Assembly: GCF_036417845.1 (NCBI RefSeq)
Contig: NC_089981.1
Coordinates: 75,743,268 to 75,807,267, forward strand
From: Apteryx mantelli
Taxonomy: Eukaryota; Chordata; Aves; Apterygiformes; Apterygidae
DNA length: 64,000 nt
Direction: 5' to 3'
In this document: positions 1 to 13,286 of the stretch, piece by piece
How the letters are laid out: each line of letters opens with the position of its first letter
Position numbering within the stretch: the first letter of the stretch is position 1
Translations under genes and position numbers: made by a program
Notes under the pieces: model-generated
Database searches by the model: none
What the model saw: only the letters and a program-made list of their open reading frames with translations
Told to the model about the DNA's origin: nothing

Positions 1-819
1 AGGCAAATAAATACACTGTACTTTTAATTTCATTTCATTTTAGCTTTCTAAAATTTTGTATTTCAGTGAGACAAATTAATAAAAGGAAAGTAACAATAAA
101 TCCTCTTCTCCAAATGAATATTTCTTTTCCTTTCCCTCCCAAAGATACAGGCAACATCCCCAAACTTAACAGTTCTATGAATTTAAGTGGCACAACATAC
201 TAGCCATATTTGACCTGCAAACTAATCTGCTACCTGCTATCACAGAAAGTCATCCTCAGTTCTTCCAAAGAAACACAGGTGTTTGTGTCAAGTTGCAGAT
301 CACAAGTTAAAATAAAAATCATACAGCCCACCCATATGCACAATCCCTCAAATCAGAAATGAGCTGAGACATTATATATAGCAAAGCCCTATGTTTTTAA
401 CTGGAAAAGTCTGACGAAGCAGGCTGCAAAATAAAATATTTCGTAGTTTACATCACTCCTAAAAACAAGCAATCCTCAATTTCAAATTGGTTGGGAGGGA
501 TAAGAGGAAAGCAGCATCTCAGACATTTCGAAAACAAATCTTTGTTCCAGTTTTCCATCACCCACAGGCAGGGTGTTGCAGGCTGGGGGAGCGCAGGGCA
601 TGCTGCAGCGGCAGCCCAGGTTGCTGGGGCTGGGGCTGTCGGGCGACCGCAGAGCCACGACGCAGCCTCGCCATCCTGCTTCTCTGAAATACCGATTCGA
701 AGGCACCAGCCTTTGTGTACGGATTAACCGGAACCATGGTTTTCTTTTGTTTCTTCCCTCAAGGAGGGAGTTGGAAAAGAGGGCAGGTCTCAGATGTAGT
801 TTTTAAAATACCTTTAAAA

Positions 820-872
820 AAAATATATATATATATATACACATACTATATATATATATATATATATATATC
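820..872. repeat. (TA)n microsatellite, interrupted
   Basis: Two TA runs (about 822-839 and 847-871) are separated by 'cacatacta'. Short frames crossing it are artefacts. Confidence 0.95.
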
Positions 873-2247
873 TCACGAGGTTTCATCAGTGTTTCTCAGG
901 CTTCAGAGATCAGTGAAGGGTCTTTATAGTTAGCAAAGGGTCATTTACAGTTAGTTTTTTACAAAACTAGGATTCCTTAATATTGCCACAGAAAAGTAAA
1001 GAAACATAAAAATAAGTGAAAATCAAACCTAAGACATACAACATCATGTTTATCAATACTAACTTGCAAACCCCCTAGGAGGAGACATTAGCTGAGACCA
1101 GCAAGCCCAGTTTTCATCTCTCCCTCACATTTCCTTCCTATTATCATTAGCTAATGACCCACATTTCCTTACCAGGTTCATCAACAGCAGTATGTGTAGG
1201 TGACAGATTACTTGTGCAAGTAGCATCAGACCCTGTACCAATTCTTCATAGGTGGGAATTCCCATGTAAAACCAAAAAAGAGGGGACAAAAGGGGAGGGA
1301 ACAGGAAAAATAAAGGGGAAAAAAAAACAGAAAAAAAGAGAGAAACTTTTCCCCAAATACAAGCAAGTAATACTCAACACTTGCAAATCTTTTATGATCT
1401 TTATATTAAAACTTCTTACTTGCCGCATGCCTTTTTAAGCAGTACTAGTCTTTGACACACACGCTGAAATCTACCCAGTGTGTTAAAGTTATTGAACTGT
1501 TGCGAGCTTCCTGACAACAGTGATCTGCTAATGCCAGTTTTGATTCCACTGACATTAATCTTTATAGGGCTGAGATGCTGTTAATACTTACTTCCTAAGC
1601 GAGGTAACCCCTTCAAAGGCTGACACACACCACCTCGCCTTGTTCATCAAATATATAATCTTACTAAATGCTGTAATCTTAAATCCCAACCTAGAGTAAC
1701 TAGCAGTGCTTACATTATCATTTTTCTTTAAAGTTCATCTAAAGGGGAAAAAAATGATCTATTAAAGAATTGCAGATTTCAAAGACTCAACAATCAGAAT
1801 TTAGGACCAACACCTTCTCCATATGCTGCACCACACTGCTTATTAAGCTTTAACATTGACACAATTTAAGATTATTCATGCTTTTCTGCCAGTCTACCCA
1901 CACTTCCATGCACACAACACACGAATCTTCCAGAAGGTCCCACTGAAATTTTAAAGACCTCTTTTTTCCCGTTTGACAACTTTACATCCTCAAATTAAAA
2001 AGGGGGAATGTGGTTACAGAATATGTTGTAGAAGGAATTATAAAAATGGCCCTTCGTTGCCAGTGCTACTCAATGACAGCTCATTTTCTTGTGCCAATAG
2101 GAAGAACAAGATTAGAAGTGACTCTAATTCTTACCCAGACTTCAGGCTGGTGAAAGTCAAGTTAAAGAAATAAGGCTCTCGGTCTCTGGAGGGCAAGGGT
2201 ACCAGTCACTTATTTCTTATGAACACTTGCTGACATGTGCACTAAAC

Positions 2248-2392
2248 ATAATAATAATAATTTTATTTATAAAGTGCTCCCCCGCCAAAGTGCTTGGGGC
2301 ATTGTACAATATCATAAAAGCAATTTAAAATACATTTTAAAACATAGAAAATAATGGACCACCCTCTAATAATAATAATTTTTATTTAGAAA
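2248..2392. repeat. Paired direct repeats of a TAA/ATTT motif with an old repeat-like core
   Basis: AATAATAATAATTTTATTTA at about 2251 recurs almost exactly at about 2369, some 118 bp later. Between them 'aaagtgcttggggcattgtacaat' resembles the tail of old SINE/LINE families ('aagcgctttacaat' type). The class is not resolved. Confidence 0.45.
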
Positions 2393-2442
2393 ATTATGAC
2401 AAGAACACTGGCCTAATGTTACATACTCCCATAGGCTTCAGC

Positions 2443-2534
2443 AGAGAAGGAGGGGAAAGAAGAGAAAAGAAAAGAATAAGAGGAAAGAGGAGAAAAAAAG
2501 AAGAAAGAGAGAGAGGAAAAAAAAGAAAGAAAGG
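2443..2534. repeat. Polypurine tract (A/G only, one T)
   Basis: About 92 nt of A and G with a single T near 2477. Such homopurine runs can form triplex (H-DNA). There is no clean repeat unit. Confidence 0.9.
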
Positions 2535-3039
2535 TCTTTTGTTTGTTTTTGATTTACAAATTTCAAGGCTCCTAAAGCATCTGGGTTTAAATAAATCACA
2601 TATATTTAAAGTAGGGCTGTTTTCCTGTTTATAATGAAAATCATAAGGGAATAATATGACTAACAAATTGCAGTCAGGTAGTTAATTCTCAACTCTTGTT
2701 AGGCAGCACTGATGCTTCAGTTTTCCAGACCAGCTTGAATTGCTTAATTTCCTAGTATTTGTTGTTGTAAGTGATATTTCTTACAATGTTGATGCAGGAG
2801 CAGTAGGGTAGTTTTTTTTCCTTTCATATACTGCACGTATGTAAAATTTTTAATTAATGTTTATTTAGGGATAAAAACAAGAGGTTTTGCATGACAGGAA
2901 CGGCCAGATTTATCCCAGATGCTAATCTCCTAGTGTCAGCAAAGTTACCCAGGGGATATACCTATATATCACTCTATCATTTTTAAGTCCAATAGCAGGC
3001 ATCTCCTGGGGAGTAAGAGATAGAAAAGGCAAAGGGAAC

Positions 3040-3215
3040 CGGGAAGCTCAGTCTGGGAGCTGCAGGTGCCAGGGCACTGCCTGGCGTCGGAGAGCTTCTC
3101 CCCGGCAATGAGCCGGCCGCAGCTGCGAGGGCCGGAGAGCACTGCCCGCAGCAGCGCCTCGACCAGCACCCGCAGTCGCCTCGGGGCTGAAGCACGGCAC
3201 GGGATTCAGGGCTTT
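3040..3215. other. Short CpG-rich islet
   Basis: About 170 bp at high GC with roughly fifteen CpGs, including CCGGCAATGAGCCGGCCGC, in an AT-rich setting. It is too short for a standard CpG island. Open frames through it on both strands are GC artefacts. Comparable but weaker GC blocks are at 560-690 and 4985-5085. Confidence 0.7.
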
Positions 3216-6200
3216 GCATACTGTCCTGCAAAACTGCACTTTTGCCTTTTTCGGGAGCCATCCCTGAAGATTTCTGCTCTGATTATCACATGTCCGGATT
3301 GATTCTGCAAAGCAGGTTCAGAACCACTGAAAATTTTGGCTAAGTAGGACTGGAAAGGTCAGATAGAAAGATACCTTTGATATTCACAATCAGAGTGCAT
3401 AGAGCAGATTCCTAATTAGGACTCACTACTAATTATTTTGAAAGGATGGATATGCTTAACAAGAAACTTCTGCTGAGTGTCCTTGTGCACTCCACATTTC
3501 CTGCTCCATCAGTGCTTTTGCACCCACACTTAAAGATTGAGATGTTCAAGGAAGACTCAAAATAGATTAATTTTAATAGAAGCTGCTGGATAACTCTCCA
3601 AATTTGCTTTGAACATTTCAGCAGCAGTGTCAAGGAATCCATCTAGCTATTCTGTGTGCTCCCAAGAGAAAGGATTATAGCTTTGCCTATATTTTGGACA
3701 ACCTCAAGCAACTCTCCTTACTTAGCAAATACAAACACATTCAAATATGATTGACTGCTCTAGCATTCTCAAATGTGCATATGCACCCCAACAGGCAGAC
3801 AGTTCTGCTCAGGAATAGAACTGAAATTATTATAACCAACTCACCACTTGACTTTTTAAGCCTTTTTTTCTGTGCCGGTTGCACCTTTTCACTGAGTAGA
3901 TTTACTTTGGTCTTTAAATTGTATTTTCCTCATTGAATTTCCTTGTTGCATGCTCCTTTGCATGTTTCATTGCTCAGCATTATCATTCATTAATGTTTCA
4001 GATGCTTTCTTTTGTCTGCTGCCCTTCTCCTCTTAATATCAAGTTTCTTTGCTAGTCAAATAAGTTATCCCACACATTTTATAATGCCTTGGTTTCAGCT
4101 TTAAAAAAAATAAAAGCAGGAGGATACAACATCTTCGCATGGCTTATTAGAATTCAGTATGACTGGCAAGTGTCATTTAAAAAAGAGATACTGCACCTTT
4201 AATAAATTTAATCCACGTCTGATTACAGAGGAAGAAAGCTCTTTTTTAATCTTACAGGGCTGGAATATTGCAATAACTGTTCCATCTGATTTTAAAAATA
4301 AGATTTGCTAAAGGTCAACATATCTCCTGGCCACATATGCAGCAACATTGAAATTTCCTTGGCCAGGGAATAAAAAGATTCTATCATTAAAAATAAAAGC
4401 GCAAGGACATCTTGCAAGCCCATAGGGTTTTTAGAAAGAGAGGGAGACATTTCGTTATCAACTAGCAATCATAAGATTTTTAAGCAATATCTCTAATCTG
4501 CTTCTCTTCCCCCCCACGCCCGCTCCCCACAACCCCCCTTTCCTTTTCACATCAAGGTCTTTTTATCTTCCAATTTTGCATCTAAAGATGAGGTGAATGC
4601 CATTAGCTCAATTCAACCTCAAGTGTAGTCAGATGTGCCTGTGATTTCTGAAAAGCACTGTCTAAGGTCACATTAAAATGTATAAGAGCTTTTCTATTCC
4701 TGAGAAGGGGGCTTATTATCCATCCATGGTGTAAGGGAGTAATGTCAGTGGCCATAGACTAGGGTGAAAACAAAAGAGATACCAGGGTTTCAGCCTTTTG
4801 TCGGGGAACCTCTCTGGCTTCCTTTTATTGCTGTCTGAAGCCCTATGGATAGCGCCACAGACCGTAAACTTGGGCAGCTCTGGGGGAGAGCAAAACAAGT
4901 TCAACAGGCTCAGACTCTCCTTCCCTGAACCCTCGTCTTTAAATATTTAACTCTTTCTACAAACACTAAAACCAGAGAACACGGCTCCGAATTCACCGAG
5001 GGGTTTCGTGCCGCCCACTTGGCTGCTGGGAGCGCCAGGTGGCAGCCGTCCCGGCCCTGAGCCGGCCAGGGATGGGCACCCTCCCTTTGCTTCAAGCACA
5101 CCAGTATCCTTGGACTGGAAACATGGTAAAGGCTTAGAGTTAAGACAAGATCAGAGCTGCCAAAATTGGCAGCAACTTGGAGTGCCATTCTTTTTTTTTT
5201 TTTAATTTAAAATGGGCTGTCAAGAAAAGTTAATGAGTGTTTATCTGGGCATGATGTCCATATTTTCCGGCGATTGAATTAAGGAGCTATCACTCAGGGA
5301 CAATGCAATTCATTGGTAAAAATTATTACAGTATCAACAGTTCTGTTTATCTTTTTTTTTTTTAATGTAATGGTCAAAATGGAAATTCAGTCACAGAGGG
5401 TTTTCAAAAACAGATATTCATAGCTTGTTTTGAAACCCATATCAAATGTGATTGTATATTTTAGACTCAATTCCTGTCTCAGACCTTTGTGAGTGATGTT
5501 ATAGCTTTAAGCACCTTGTAGATATCCCTCCAGGGCCACGTGCATGGCTGACTTACAGAAGTCTGATGTCTTGAAGAGACTGCAGGCATGCTCTTTCTAC
5601 TGTACAACTATGAGCTGAACTCCCATGACCTGGTACAGAAGACACACTCTCGGTGATCTACTGCTGAAGCTGTAGGTAGGCCTTTTTCTGGAAAAACAAG
5701 GGATTATTTCCACAACTTCAACAGCCATTCGCCCTAAGGAATGGGCAAACCAAAAGCATGAGACAGGTTTTTTCTTCCCTTTTTTTTTAATTTTTTTTAT
5801 TTTTAACAGCAGGTCTGATTCATCTCCTCTCCAAAGCACATTAAACACAATCTAATTTATAAAGGGTGGGCCAAATGCATTCAGGGCATAATACTTCTGG
5901 ATGTTACACCAGAAGTTAATCTGACCCATAATTTTCCAGGTTGGTAAATTTTCCCATCTTGCAACAGTGATGCCAGTTAAGTGACTCACAGTGATGAGAT
6001 AATGTAGTGGCTTAATTACCATTGTGAACAATGAAGTTACCGTGCAGTTTGTGTACCTTGAAATGGCACGCAAGTCAGTAAGGGTAATTCCTGGCTTTAG
6101 TGTGTACCAATGAAGGAATAATAGACTGATATTTCTCTTTCTTGTGAGTAAGATTGATAGCTTCTGCAATATTTTTTTCATAATATTACATATTTTCAAA

Positions 6201-8254
6201 CCTTGCCTCTGAATTCATTAGTTTTTTCCCATGCAAGTGACTGCCCGTTAAAGGGAGCCAAGACACATTTGCAATGTCCAGGCAGCAACATGAATCTGTA
6301 ATACAGTCTGCACAATCTTTGTGACATGCAAAAACAATTTCTTGTGCAAAAGAAGGTTTGACGTCTCTGAGCACGGCCTTTGCCTGTTGCACAACGTGAG
6401 CTTGAGCAGGAAGCATTCCATTCCTATGTGCCTACAATTTGGTTGAGAGCAATCACCATGTCATGTATAGGTGATCCCACTAAAGGTTTCATCTATCTAT
6501 TGTAAGCACAAATAACAATGAATATTCAGCAGCTCAGGCTGGGCAGAGCAAAGACTGGGCAAAGACCCTCTGCACAGTCCCCTGCTCAAGCTGGTAAGAG
6601 CCCAGCTCTAAGCAAAGCAGAGACAGAGCAAGATTTCATAATCCTTGGGGAAAGATGACAACGTGTTGGCTTTGTCCCTTCTTGAGAAAAAGTGTCATCA
6701 GTTGGACAACATCCATGCCTGGCCTCATATGTCAATAGATATTAAAAATTGAGCTCTTGGTTACAATACTGTATTTACCCCATTTGTCATGTGGTTACAT
6801 CAATGTTTTTACTTTCCATCAAATCCGTGGAGCATTGGCAGCAGATGCCCCATCTCCTCAGCCTTTGCCCTAGCCTCACTAAAGTCTGGAGGCCTTTACT
6901 TGACCTCAGTAGAAAGCATTCCAGATGCCTCTCCCAGAATCGGAAACTCTTCCTCTGCAGACTCCAGCCAGCTTGGGATCAGAAGGATGAGTTAAATACA
7001 TAACTTCAAATATAGTCAAACTTGCAGTAGGCTACTTGGTTGGTTTCCACACCCCACATGCCAAATACATCCTCTAAATTACTTCCTTATTTGTCATTTA
7101 TGTACTTTTGAATTTTAATGAATAGTTCTCTTGTTCTTTGCCAAACTCCTATATTCATAGAAAGCTGGCATTTCACAAATATCAAAGAGTGCTGCTAAGT
7201 GAACCAACCTTACAGAAACTCAGGAATCATCATTCAAATTCTCTGTTAAAACAGGAAAACAGCTAACTGACATTTATCTTTTAAGATACAAACAATATTT
7301 TTGGTTATCCCTTTGGTGATCTTGCCCAGCCTAGGAATGTGTCCCAGAGTTGCCAGGGCTGCCATATTGTCATGATGTCTTGAGCTCCTTCAAAATCTGC
7401 AGCAAGATGAATCAGACTGTACTTTCAGTTTTCTGCTGTTCTCTTTAATAGGAAGGCTCATAAAGAAATTGTCCCCTCTTTTTTTGGCAGCCATTTGACA
7501 GGAGATCATCTTTCTTTTAGTAACTGACACATTTCCACCATAGTACTGCAGTATCTCCACAGTAATACTGCAGAACACAGACATTTGTGTACTGGCAACT
7601 GCAGAAAACGGAAACATTTGTTTCATAGTTTTTTTTTTTTTCTTTTTGAAGGAAGGTTTTTCTGATAAGCCATCTCTGATTTAAGGAACAGCCATAATTT
7701 TGTTTAGGGAAGATGAAAGACCTCCTCAGAGATCAAGGAAAAGAAATAGGGAAAGAAATGAAGCTTAAATCAACCCAGGTGATTTTTTTTCTCAGTGCCT
7801 TCTAATATAATGGATTGGCAAAGAAAAGAGAAGACAGATATGAGACACCAATCAGTATATTCTCCCACAGCACAGAAAGAAAGATTTTAGACTCAAAGAG
7901 CATTCAGATATCTTCTGTGATGAGAGATGGCTCTTTTGCTTAGATGGACTCCACTAAAACAGATAGAATGACAACTTCTCAGGTACCAAATTGGCTTTTT
8001 AAGTGGGCTTTAAAATGAGCTGAAAGGAGAAGCTTTTACTTAATCCAGAGAATCAAGTGTGTGCTTTTAACACACAAAATAAGACAGAAGTTGAGGCTCT
8101 GAAATAGAAGATGAATAATAAAAGTACTAAAGTCATAAAGTGTCTTTATGTGAATGGAAATTCTGTATGGGAAACAAGCAAGAAGAACTAGAAGTATCAC
8201 TAAATAATGGAAAGTATGAGTGCAAGTGAAACCTTGTAAAATGATTCTCATAAC

Positions 8255-8680
8255 CAGAATATCAGTACGGACAGGTTCAATTTATATAGAAGAGATACAG
8301 CGGGAAGAGACAGAGGAGGGATGGTTTTGTATGTGAAAAACATCTCCAATGCCAGCAGACAACAACATGAAAATGGAGAATAGGGTAGTGAAATCCTTGG
8401 ATAAAGACAAAAGGAATGAAAATCAAAGGAGAACCTACAGGAGGTAAATTCTATAGATCACCAAGACTGGAGGAAAGCAAGAATAATAATTCTTGGACCA
8501 ACTCTCAAGATACTTGTAACCACAGGGTACCCTCCCCACTGGAGAGTTTAATTTCCCAGATATTTGCTGTGCAGCTAGAGCAAGATACAGGCTACATCAA
8601 AGATATTTTAAAATTGTGTGGGAGACAGCTTCATAATCCTGAGAGAAGAGATTCCAACCAGTGAAAAAGTCAACCTAGAA
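8255..8680 (+). mobile_element. Decayed CR1 ORF2 endonuclease-domain fragment
   Basis: Forward-strand translation in shifting frames gives CR1 endonuclease-like phrases: RDRQRRGGMVLYVKN (about 8299), GGKFYRSPRLEE (8441) resembling the conserved YRPP segment, then GEFNFPDIC (about 8542), a version of the GDFNFPDICW active-site block where the second residue has changed from Asp to Glu. Frameshifts separate the pieces, so it is long dead. Its 3' half (reverse transcriptase) is not adjacent. It is one of few CR1 remnants here in plus orientation. Confidence 0.6.
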
Positions 8681-9619
8681 GTAATTCTTCCTCAGAGGCT
8701 TGAGTTAATCATGTAGAAGCAACCAGTAAAGAAGCTTAGAACCAGTTAACTGCCCTCTTCTCACTCTGAGTGGAAGGGATTCATGGCAAGGTATACATTT
8801 TAAGAAGCCATATTCTGGGTAGGAAAGTTATCTTCAACCCAGTTCCATTGCCTTTAAGTCAGTCATAAAGCAGTCATTGATTTTGTTCTTGGATGCAGGC
8901 TTCACCTTCCTCTTGAAGTTAGTTCACCCTTCATCTTGACATCAATTCACTTCAAGGCAAGAATTTGCAGCACACCAGCAATGCTCCATGAAGGGGAGGG
9001 ATTCACCTGTGAAATGTCAGGCCACTATCTGAGGCACCAGATCTAAGTGCCAAGTCACCATACCTGATCAAGAGCGAGACATCTCGCCAGGGTGTTTCAG
9101 CCAGTCTAAGATCTGAATTGCCCTCTGGATATGACGAGGCTTCTGTGTGAAGCACCTTAGTCACCTACAGTTAGGTAGAATTAATCCCCTGTTCAATACT
9201 CATGCAGATGCTCTTATGCTCCTGCTAAGAATATTTTTATGTGAAGTAGCTTACTCTGACAGTATCCATATGGAAAGCTGGTACAGAAGAGTGTGTTGCA
9301 TACTGTGTGCTGCTTTCGCTACCTAAAGAAAACTGATGGACATATTAAAATTCATCTGTGAGAAAGCAAGCTGTAAAATCTCAGAGAACATCAGAAATGA
9401 TTGTTTCTAGAGGCTACATGTAATTCTAAGACATTTTTTGACCACAAAATAGTCTTCTGGGTGATACTGATACCAGCTTTGCTTGTGAAGCTAGAAATAA
9501 TGCTCTCATGCACCTTACCGGAAGGGCTGAAGCAGAACACAAGTTTCTCTTGATGAGCTCTATCAGTCTCTTTTCCTGAGACAGGCTGGTTCTCCTTTCT
9601 TCTTCCCAGTAGCCTTACC

Positions 9620-10000
9620 TATACATTTTCCCCCATTTGATCTTCACTCAACAAGGGTGACCAGAACTTCATTGTACACCCTGTTCCAGAGGAAATTCTT
9701 CCAAAGCCTTATGCAGTACTATTAATATTTTGCTATTTCTATTAGGCATGTCTTACCTGGAATTTCATTTACATTTTTCACAGCCACATCATTGCCAATG
9801 GCTCAGACACATCTCTGTATGTTAATATCTCTAATATTTGAGACACTATCATTTGTCTTCTCTCGAAATGAGTCTCTAGTTTCTAGCAGAAATTCTTGTT
9901 ATTGCTTCCTAAGTGAAAGACTTTGCACCTTTTATTATTAAATTTAAAACAATTTATAGTACTAATAGTCTCCAGATCATTTCTTCTTCTTAGCTTTTGG
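9620..10000 (-). mobile_element. Possible ancient CR1 fragment
   Basis: Phrases such as 'aacaagggtgaccagaacttcattgtaca', 'gtgaaagactttgcacctttt' and 'attaaatttaaaacaattta' resemble antisense CR1 reverse-transcriptase sequence around the 'contact/first-strand' region of the element. Divergence is high and the match is patchy, so the call is tentative. Confidence 0.4.
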
Positions 10001-11284
10001 GAGCATTGTGCCAGTTATGCAGTGATGATGGAAACTCTCATGGTTTCTTGTAGCATGAAATCTGGGGCTAGTAGCAAATCCCAGGACACAGAGAGAAATC
10101 TTCAGATTGTGTAAATCAGCAAAGCTCCTTTGATTCAGTTTTCACAAGGATGTGGCTACAAATCTCTAGCATGTGTTCAAAAAAATGTAGTCCAGTTAAT
10201 GTGGAAGAAAAATACAAGTACTAATGTTATTTTGAAGACTTAAGATTATTATTCATGAAATGCATTGGGACAAGAGAAATCTTGCAAAGAAAAAAGCAAA
10301 CCAAAAAAAAAAAATCTCAAATATGCAACTTTTAAAGCAACTTGAAGATTTTTATCTTAATATGGAAAATATTTTTTCTTGCTACTGTAGATTTGAGATG
10401 TTAATAAGTTTTCAGTTATGCAGACTAACTTGAAAAGAATACAAATGTCATAATCTGGATCAAATTCATTCCTACTCTATTTGAAATACACATCTCATAA
10501 TCAAGAACACCCAGGTCCCCCTCTTCCATGCACTGCTATATTCCCCAGGGGATTGTCATGCTGAAGTTAACTTATGCAGGTAGCAGAATTAGACACAGTG
10601 AGACTCAGAGCACCAACATGCAAGATAGTCTGTTTACCTGAAAAATGGACAAACTCATTTTAAAACTGATTTTGCAAGATGCACACTGTCTCTTTAGGGT
10701 TGTTTCTTGTCTGTTCTGGGTTCTCAGAGCTCTCTGTGAGTTCAGAGTTGCAGCTCCTTACTGAATAATCACCAAGGCAGATGTGATAAGTATCACGCTC
10801 AGTGATGGAAGCAGTTCAGAGTTTCTGAAGGTAAGGTAAATAGGCTTCCATTAATTGGAAAGAGCACTCTTTAATTACTTTTCTAGCCTGGGCTAGCCTA
10901 TTCTAATATATATCATAATTTAGAATACAGTATACTAACTAACGTCTACAGAATTTTCATTACAAAGGGTGAAGAGCTAACTCTTTTGGAGCCAAAGGCA
11001 GTTTTGCTATTGATTTTAACAAGGTCAAGAATTCACCACAGATAAAGTTATTCCTGACTAGCACTCGTTACTTGTGTGTGCAAGAGCAAGTCACTTCCCC
11101 AGGCTCCTGCAGCCTCTCCCACAGCATGTTTTCATAGTCAAGCCCAGTAGCACGGGACTGTCTCCCAAATTTACTTGAATGGACCTTACAAGGTGGGCAG
11201 ATGGGCTCACAAAAGCTGTCAAGATACTAAAAAAGTATCAACAACAATAATATAATTCTAGTAGAAGACACAGTTTCTAACCAC

Positions 11285-12180
11285 TGAACACATATGAACA
11301 TAAAGCTATCCTGGATCAGACAACAGTCTGCCTAGCTTCTTCCCAGTAACGGATGCTTAAGGAAACAGTGGAAACAAAGCAGATCCAGACTTGGCCTTTT
11401 CTCTAGTTTACCTTTCCGGCTTCCCTCAATCAGTTTTAAAGACTCTGTGAAGTGGAGCTTACTTCTGAAACATGTGGTTTAACAGCCACAGCTGGACTTT
11501 GATGAATGTCTCTTCTTTTTTTTTAACTCATTTTTTCTTTTCACTTCCACTATATCCCATTCTACATTTTAATTATGCACTGTATGAAAAAGGAAATATC
11601 TTTTTGTTTGTTTTAAACCTAATTTCACTGGATTGTGAAAAACAGCCCAATCCTTCCCTAATCACTTATTCTGAAATATTGATTATATTATAGATTTCTG
11701 TCATATCACCTTAAAAGTTCTTTTCCAATCCAGAAAGGCTTACTATCAGAAGCCATTCCTACATCTGGTCAAAGATATCACATTCGTCTGTACTGCTTTC
11801 AGTTCTCCTTTGTCTCTTTTGAGATAATATAACCATAACTGCATTCAGTATTTAAGTTATGGATATGTCATGAACTTGCATAACAACATAATGAGGCTTT
11901 TGATTTCTTCCTGTATTCTTTTTCCAGTCATTCCTAAAATTCCCTTTGCCTTTCTTGAGCTGATCCTTTTCAATGACTCTCCAATATGATTTCAACATCT
12001 CTGAGTATCCATACCATCCTGTCCACACTACTTTGCAGTTATCATCACTGAATTTCATTTGCCATTTTAAATCCCAGTCTCTCAGGATCATGGAATACAT
12101 CTTAGGATCTAACAAAGCTCTACTAAATGAATACTAGTTAAAAGTTAATTTTTGCAAATGAAACTTTTAATCATTTTCCT
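11285..12180 (-). mobile_element. Ancient CR1, 3' part
   Basis: The right half translates on the minus strand (11852-12115) to a segment with LRDWDLKWQMKFSDDNCKVV, a decayed form of the RT-to-C-terminus 'W..KWQM.F..DKCKV' block of CR1. The left end (11290-11470) has the 'atcctggatcagacaacagtctgcctag' and 'agtaacggatgct' wording of CR1 tails. Between them the match is poor, so this may be one element with internal loss or two pieces. Confidence 0.7.
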
Positions 12181-13286
12181 TTACAATAATTGATACTATT
12201 GTAACCAACTCAACTCCAAGTTATTCAGGAGTCTGACAAGGTTGCAGAGTCTCACTGGAGTTCCCATTTAATATGAGAAATAATATTGATGGCACAGTAG
12301 ATCATGCTGTTGCAATCTTATAGGAGCAGACAGCATACAAGAAGACACAGTTGATGCTCCATGTGGCAATTACAGAATTTAGCTGTAGCACTTCGGTTAA
12401 ATACTTGTGCCATTTCCTAATTAAATGATTCCACTTCACAGGTCAGCCATATAGTCATTTGACTGAGTAAATAAAGTACCGTACAAACTTGCATCTTAGC
12501 AAAGTTTTTTTTCTTTTTTTCTCTTTTTTTTTTTGGTTTTGCATGATCTCTTTGCTTTTATGTTTATCATAAAGTAGGAAATATGAGAATGGAAAACAAT
12601 TCTGAAGTTCCAAGAATAAGTAGCATAAGATATTATAGAACTCAGCATCCCTGTGGCATATATATTTTTAAAGATGGCACTTCAATATCCTTAATTAATT
12701 ATAGGCAAAATGCCTCCTACTTCTGATTAAAGAAAGCTTACATGCTGTTCTGAAAATTAACATATAAAGTTTATATATTTTACACATATCTAGCATGCAG
12801 CTTTAAGAAAAGCAGCAGTGTAAAGATATTAACAGACCACGTCAGAAGTTCACCATTTTTATTAACTCATAAAGGAAGATAAAATACATACTGGTATTTC
12901 TACCAGGTTTCATGGGAAACGTCAATGTCCTTGCAGATAAGATCTTGCAACCACAGAACTCCCTCTCAGCTATCTTTAAAGATCCAGCAATGAAAAGTCT
13001 ATGTCTGAGCTAGTCACCATAAGTTTCCTCTTAGTATTTAAAAATGAGAGGAGTCACCCTTTGAAGGTGCTTCCCTTTCCACTGAAGACAGAGGAAGCCT
13101 AGGATGACAGGCATGGGCATGGATATCTCACCTTTAGCTACCCAGGGTAAGATGGATGAATCCTTCCTCTTATGTGCACCACAACTGATTTGGGCCTACC
13201 AGACCCATTCAAGTAGCCATAAAAATTGATCTTCTGCCAGAAGTTTGATCAAGCAAAGGATTAGCAAATAATAATGGCTCCCTCTC

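Larger units (their letters stand above)
1..8254. other. Intergenic, downstream of BCL11B
   Basis: No supported gene. Holds the (TA)n, the polypurine tract, the paired repeat at 2.25-2.4 kb, three small GC-rich islets, and non-repetitive stretches at about 4100-4480 and 5170-5340 (AT-rich with preserved homeobox-like words) that may be conserved elements. Every open frame here is short and unrecognised. Confidence 0.7.

Noticed and set aside
3040..3260. Four short frames on both strands in the CpG islet
   Set aside because: GC-rich DNA has few stops, so all frames stay open. None has a recognisable product.
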